The translations under genes and the position numbers were made by a program. From contig NZ_FNVT01000002.1 of the NCBI RefSeq assembly GCF_900108335.1, forward strand, positions 1,108,499 to 1,172,498: 64,000 bases of DNA. Direction: 5' to 3'. This document shows, in pieces, positions 62,233-64,000 of this stretch. Under the pieces are notes generated by a model. The model searched no databases, was not told where the DNA came from, and saw nothing but the letters and a program-made list of their open reading frames with translations. The stretch comes from Nonomuraea solani (GTDB taxonomy: Bacteria; Actinomycetota; Actinomycetes; Streptosporangiales; Streptosporangiaceae). How positions within the stretch are numbered: the stretch's first letter is position 1; every line of letters starts with the position of its first letter.

Positions 62233-63390
62233 TCAGAGTGGGGGGTCGGGGGTGGGGTGGAGGACTTCTTCTTCTAGCAGGTTGACGAGGGGGACTAGCC
62301 AGGCGGCGGTGGCGGGGCCCATGGCGGCGTCCAGTTCCTCTGGGGCCGGTAGGCGGTCTCTGAGGATGGTCGGGGAGAGGAGATTCTGCAGGGCGTGCAT
62401 GAGGAGGTTGGCCATCGAGTAGTGGGGGTCGGTGGTCAGGGCTCGTTCGAGGGCGATGGTGGCTTGGACGCTGTTTCCCGCTCGCCAGGAGGCCATGGCC
62501 AAGAGGGACGCGGCCGGGGGCATGAAGCGGGGCTCCAGTCTGCGGGTCAGGTCCTTCCATAGGGCCGCGTGGGATTCGTTCATCAGGGTCCAGGCTTCGT
62601 CGCGGACTCGCATGATGGTGAGGGCCAGGCCCAGGTGGGCGGCTTCGGTGTCGTCCAGGCGGCCGCCCTCGGTGTGGGTGTGCAGGGCTGATCTGACTCT
62701 GGCCAGGCCGTCGGACACGAACTGGGTGGTGAAGGCGTCCAGGTCGGTGGCGGTCATGAGGTTGGCTCGGAAGTCGGCGATGGCGTCGGCGGTGGCGCGG
62801 CGCATCGCCATTCGTACGGGGCCGGTTATGGGGGACAGTGTGCGTTCCAGGGCCTCGCGGTCGGGGAAGGCGACGAGGCCGTGCACCGTGGCTTCGGCTG
62901 ATATCTGGCTGGTGGACAGGTCGTAAGGGGTGCCTTCTGCGGGGCAGCAGGTTGTCAGGTCGCAGATGTAGGACCAGTAGCGGCCTTCGTGAGCCCTCAG
63001 CGCCTCCCCTACGCGGACATGGGATTTGGCTGCCAGTAGGCGTATTGCGTCTACGGCTGGGGTCACCAGGTCGCCTGGGCCGTAGCCGACGGTGACGACT
63101 TCTGTGACGCCTTCTCGGTCGAAGAGAGGGGCCAGGGGGTCGAGGGTTCCGGCCGGGAACGGCAGGCCCCATCTGGCGACCAATTTGGCCTGGCCGCGGT
63201 TGAGCCCGATGACGATGAGGCTGCTGCGGGGGTGGAAGCCGACCAGGTAGGGGACGGCGGCCAGGATGTCGGTCGGGGTGCTGAGGGTCAGGCAGGGCTC
63301 AGGGGTGGGGGTGGAGGCGGAGGTGGAATTTGGAGCAGGCGTTGGGGTGGAGGTAGGAGCGGGGGTGGGGATGGGGCGGTTGCTCGTCAT
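62233..63390 (-). CDS. DUF4192 domain-containing protein
   Basis: 385 aa. A Pro/Thr-rich first 35 residues (about PTPAPTSTPTPAPNSTS), then the DUF4192 start LSTPTDILAAVPYLVGFHPRSSLIVIGL, GVTEVVTVGYGPGD, ATVHGLVAFPDREALERTL, and a C-terminal helical region (LALTIMRVRDEAWTLMN; SLLAMASWRAGNSVQATIALERAL). A widespread actinomycete family of unknown function. No clear ribosome site at ATG 63390; a start nearer LSTPTD is possible. Confidence 0.85.
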   Translation of the reverse strand: MTSNRPIPTPAPTSTPTPAPNSTSASTPTPEPCLTLSTPTDILAAVPYLVGFHPRSSLIVIGLNRGQAKLVARWGLPFPAGTLDPLAPLFDREGVTEVVTVGYGPGDLVTPAVDAIRLLAAKSHVRVGEALRAHEGRYWSYICDLTTCCPAEGTPYDLSTSQISAEATVHGLVAFPDREALERTLSPITGPVRMAMRRATADAIADFRANLMTATDLDAFTTQFVSDGLARVRSALHTHTEGGRLDDTEAAHLGLALTIMRVRDEAWTLMNESHAALWKDLTRRLEPRFMPPAASLLAMASWRAGNSVQATIALERALTTDPHYSMANLLMHALQNLLSPTILRDRLPAPEELDAAMGPATAAWLVPLVNLLEEEVLHPTPDPPL

Positions 63391-64000
63391 GGCCCATAGG
63401 GTGCCGAGGGTGGAGGCCGTGCCGCGGGGGCGAATGCGGTTCTGTGGATGACGGTAGGTGAGTGGGTCTGGGTTGTGGATAAGTGGCCGCCCTGCCGCCC
63501 TGCCGCCCTGCCGCCCCTACCAGCCCTACCAGGGATGTCGCGGTGTCACCGTGGCCGGCGGCTGTTGATCGGGGGATGGCCTTCCCTGGCGGTGGGGTTC
63601 GGTCACGACGTTCCCGTTGGTGAAGCAGCCCGTCAGTGAAGCAGCCTGGTGGCTGAGGGGGTGCGAAGGCCAGGGTCCGGTGTTGGAAGGCTCGGTGGCC
63701 TGCAGCCCGGTGTGGAGCGGCTGGGTAGTGGAAGTGCCGGTGGCGGAAGGCCGGCGTCAGCGGGCGCGGCTCGTGATCGCTGCCCGGGGGTGGAGCAGCC
63801 TGGGCCGGGCGCTTATTGGGAGTCCGCGCGTTCCCTATGGCTGAGGGCGTAAGCGGCTGGTGGAACGGTGTGGTGGAGGTGGCAGTGCTGGGTGGGTGCT
63901 GATGGGTTGGTGGGGAGGTGGCTGGTTGGGGCTGGGGAGGAGCGAGGGGGCTGAGCTTCAGGCGGGCGGATCGAGACGCTGGAGTGGAGAAGCCGGGGGC
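63391..64000. other. Right-edge region without recognisable gene
   Basis: 610 bp of G-rich sequence with short repeats: CGCCCTGC three to four times near 63488-63515, and diverged GTGGAAG/GGCTGAGGG words. Short open frames on the plus strand have no family resemblance. Confidence 0.5.

Overview
This is a high-GC actinomycete chromosome segment. Gene content and order (nrdR-nrdJ beside a divergent lexA/LysM pair, a class II ribonucleotide reductase, a tricorn-type protease, F420 enzymes, a large AfsR/SARP regulator, and a tmsA-tmsB pair for 10-methyl-branched fatty acids) point to a filamentous member of the Streptosporangiaceae, Nonomuraea-like. That placement is an inference from gene content; no rRNA gene is present.

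Layout. 0-6.3 kb: DNA precursor supply and SOS control (nrdJ running off the left edge, nrdR, a LysM membrane protein with a very long repetitive extension, lexA). 7.1-9.9 kb: two secreted GH43/CBM42 arabinan-degrading enzymes behind a LacI-type operator. 10-21 kb: mostly housekeeping (MalY-type lyase, tricorn protease, DoxX-like protein, F420 oxidoreductase, leuS with a terminator-like leader, a Pro-rich membrane protein). 21-29 kb: two related cytochromes P450 sharing one promoter element, a THUMP methyltransferase preceded by a nine-codon aromatic-rich leader peptide, an alpha/beta hydrolase, a GMC alcohol dehydrogenase and an acyl-CoA ligase; together they look like oxidation and activation of a branched lipid or sterol side chain. 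29-37.5 kb: MarR/SnoaL-like pair, a HAD gene remnant, a sugar/antibiotic kinase homologue, a xylan esterase with CBM2, a two-gene nucleotidyltransferase/HEPN pair, a proline dehydrogenase and an XRE regulator with small neighbours. 37.7-43 kb: tmsB-tmsA with a possible 34-aa coupled ORF, then a 2-hydroxyacid dehydrogenase coupled to a Ser/Thr kinase. 43.2-47.7 kb: CoA-transferase, third P450, and a FAD monooxygenase divergent from its TetR regulator across a perfect 21-bp inverted repeat. 47.8-52.1 kb: guaB1, SDR, FKBP, ligB. 52.3-59.7 kb: rlpA, a complete IS4-family insertion with an 8-bp target duplication, an APH-fold kinase, a VanX-type dipeptidase and an AfsR-type regulator. 60.3-63.4 kb: three conserved actinomycete proteins of unknown function.

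Recurring themes: many genes are translationally coupled (ATGA/GTGA overlaps). Convergent neighbours repeatedly share the palindrome CTAG as a double stop codon, and the IS4 copy landed exactly in one such shared stop. Several intergenic stretches (about 2.2-3.1, 6.8-7.1, 59.7-60.2, 61.4-62.1 and 63.4-64 kb) consist of degenerate GC-rich tandem repeats open in many frames; I do not call genes there. The most unusual signals are the aromatic-rich leader peptide before the methyltransferase, the leuS leader, the shared P450 promoter/operator, the nucleotidyltransferase/HEPN pair with an altered catalytic motif, and the IS4/CTAG configuration.
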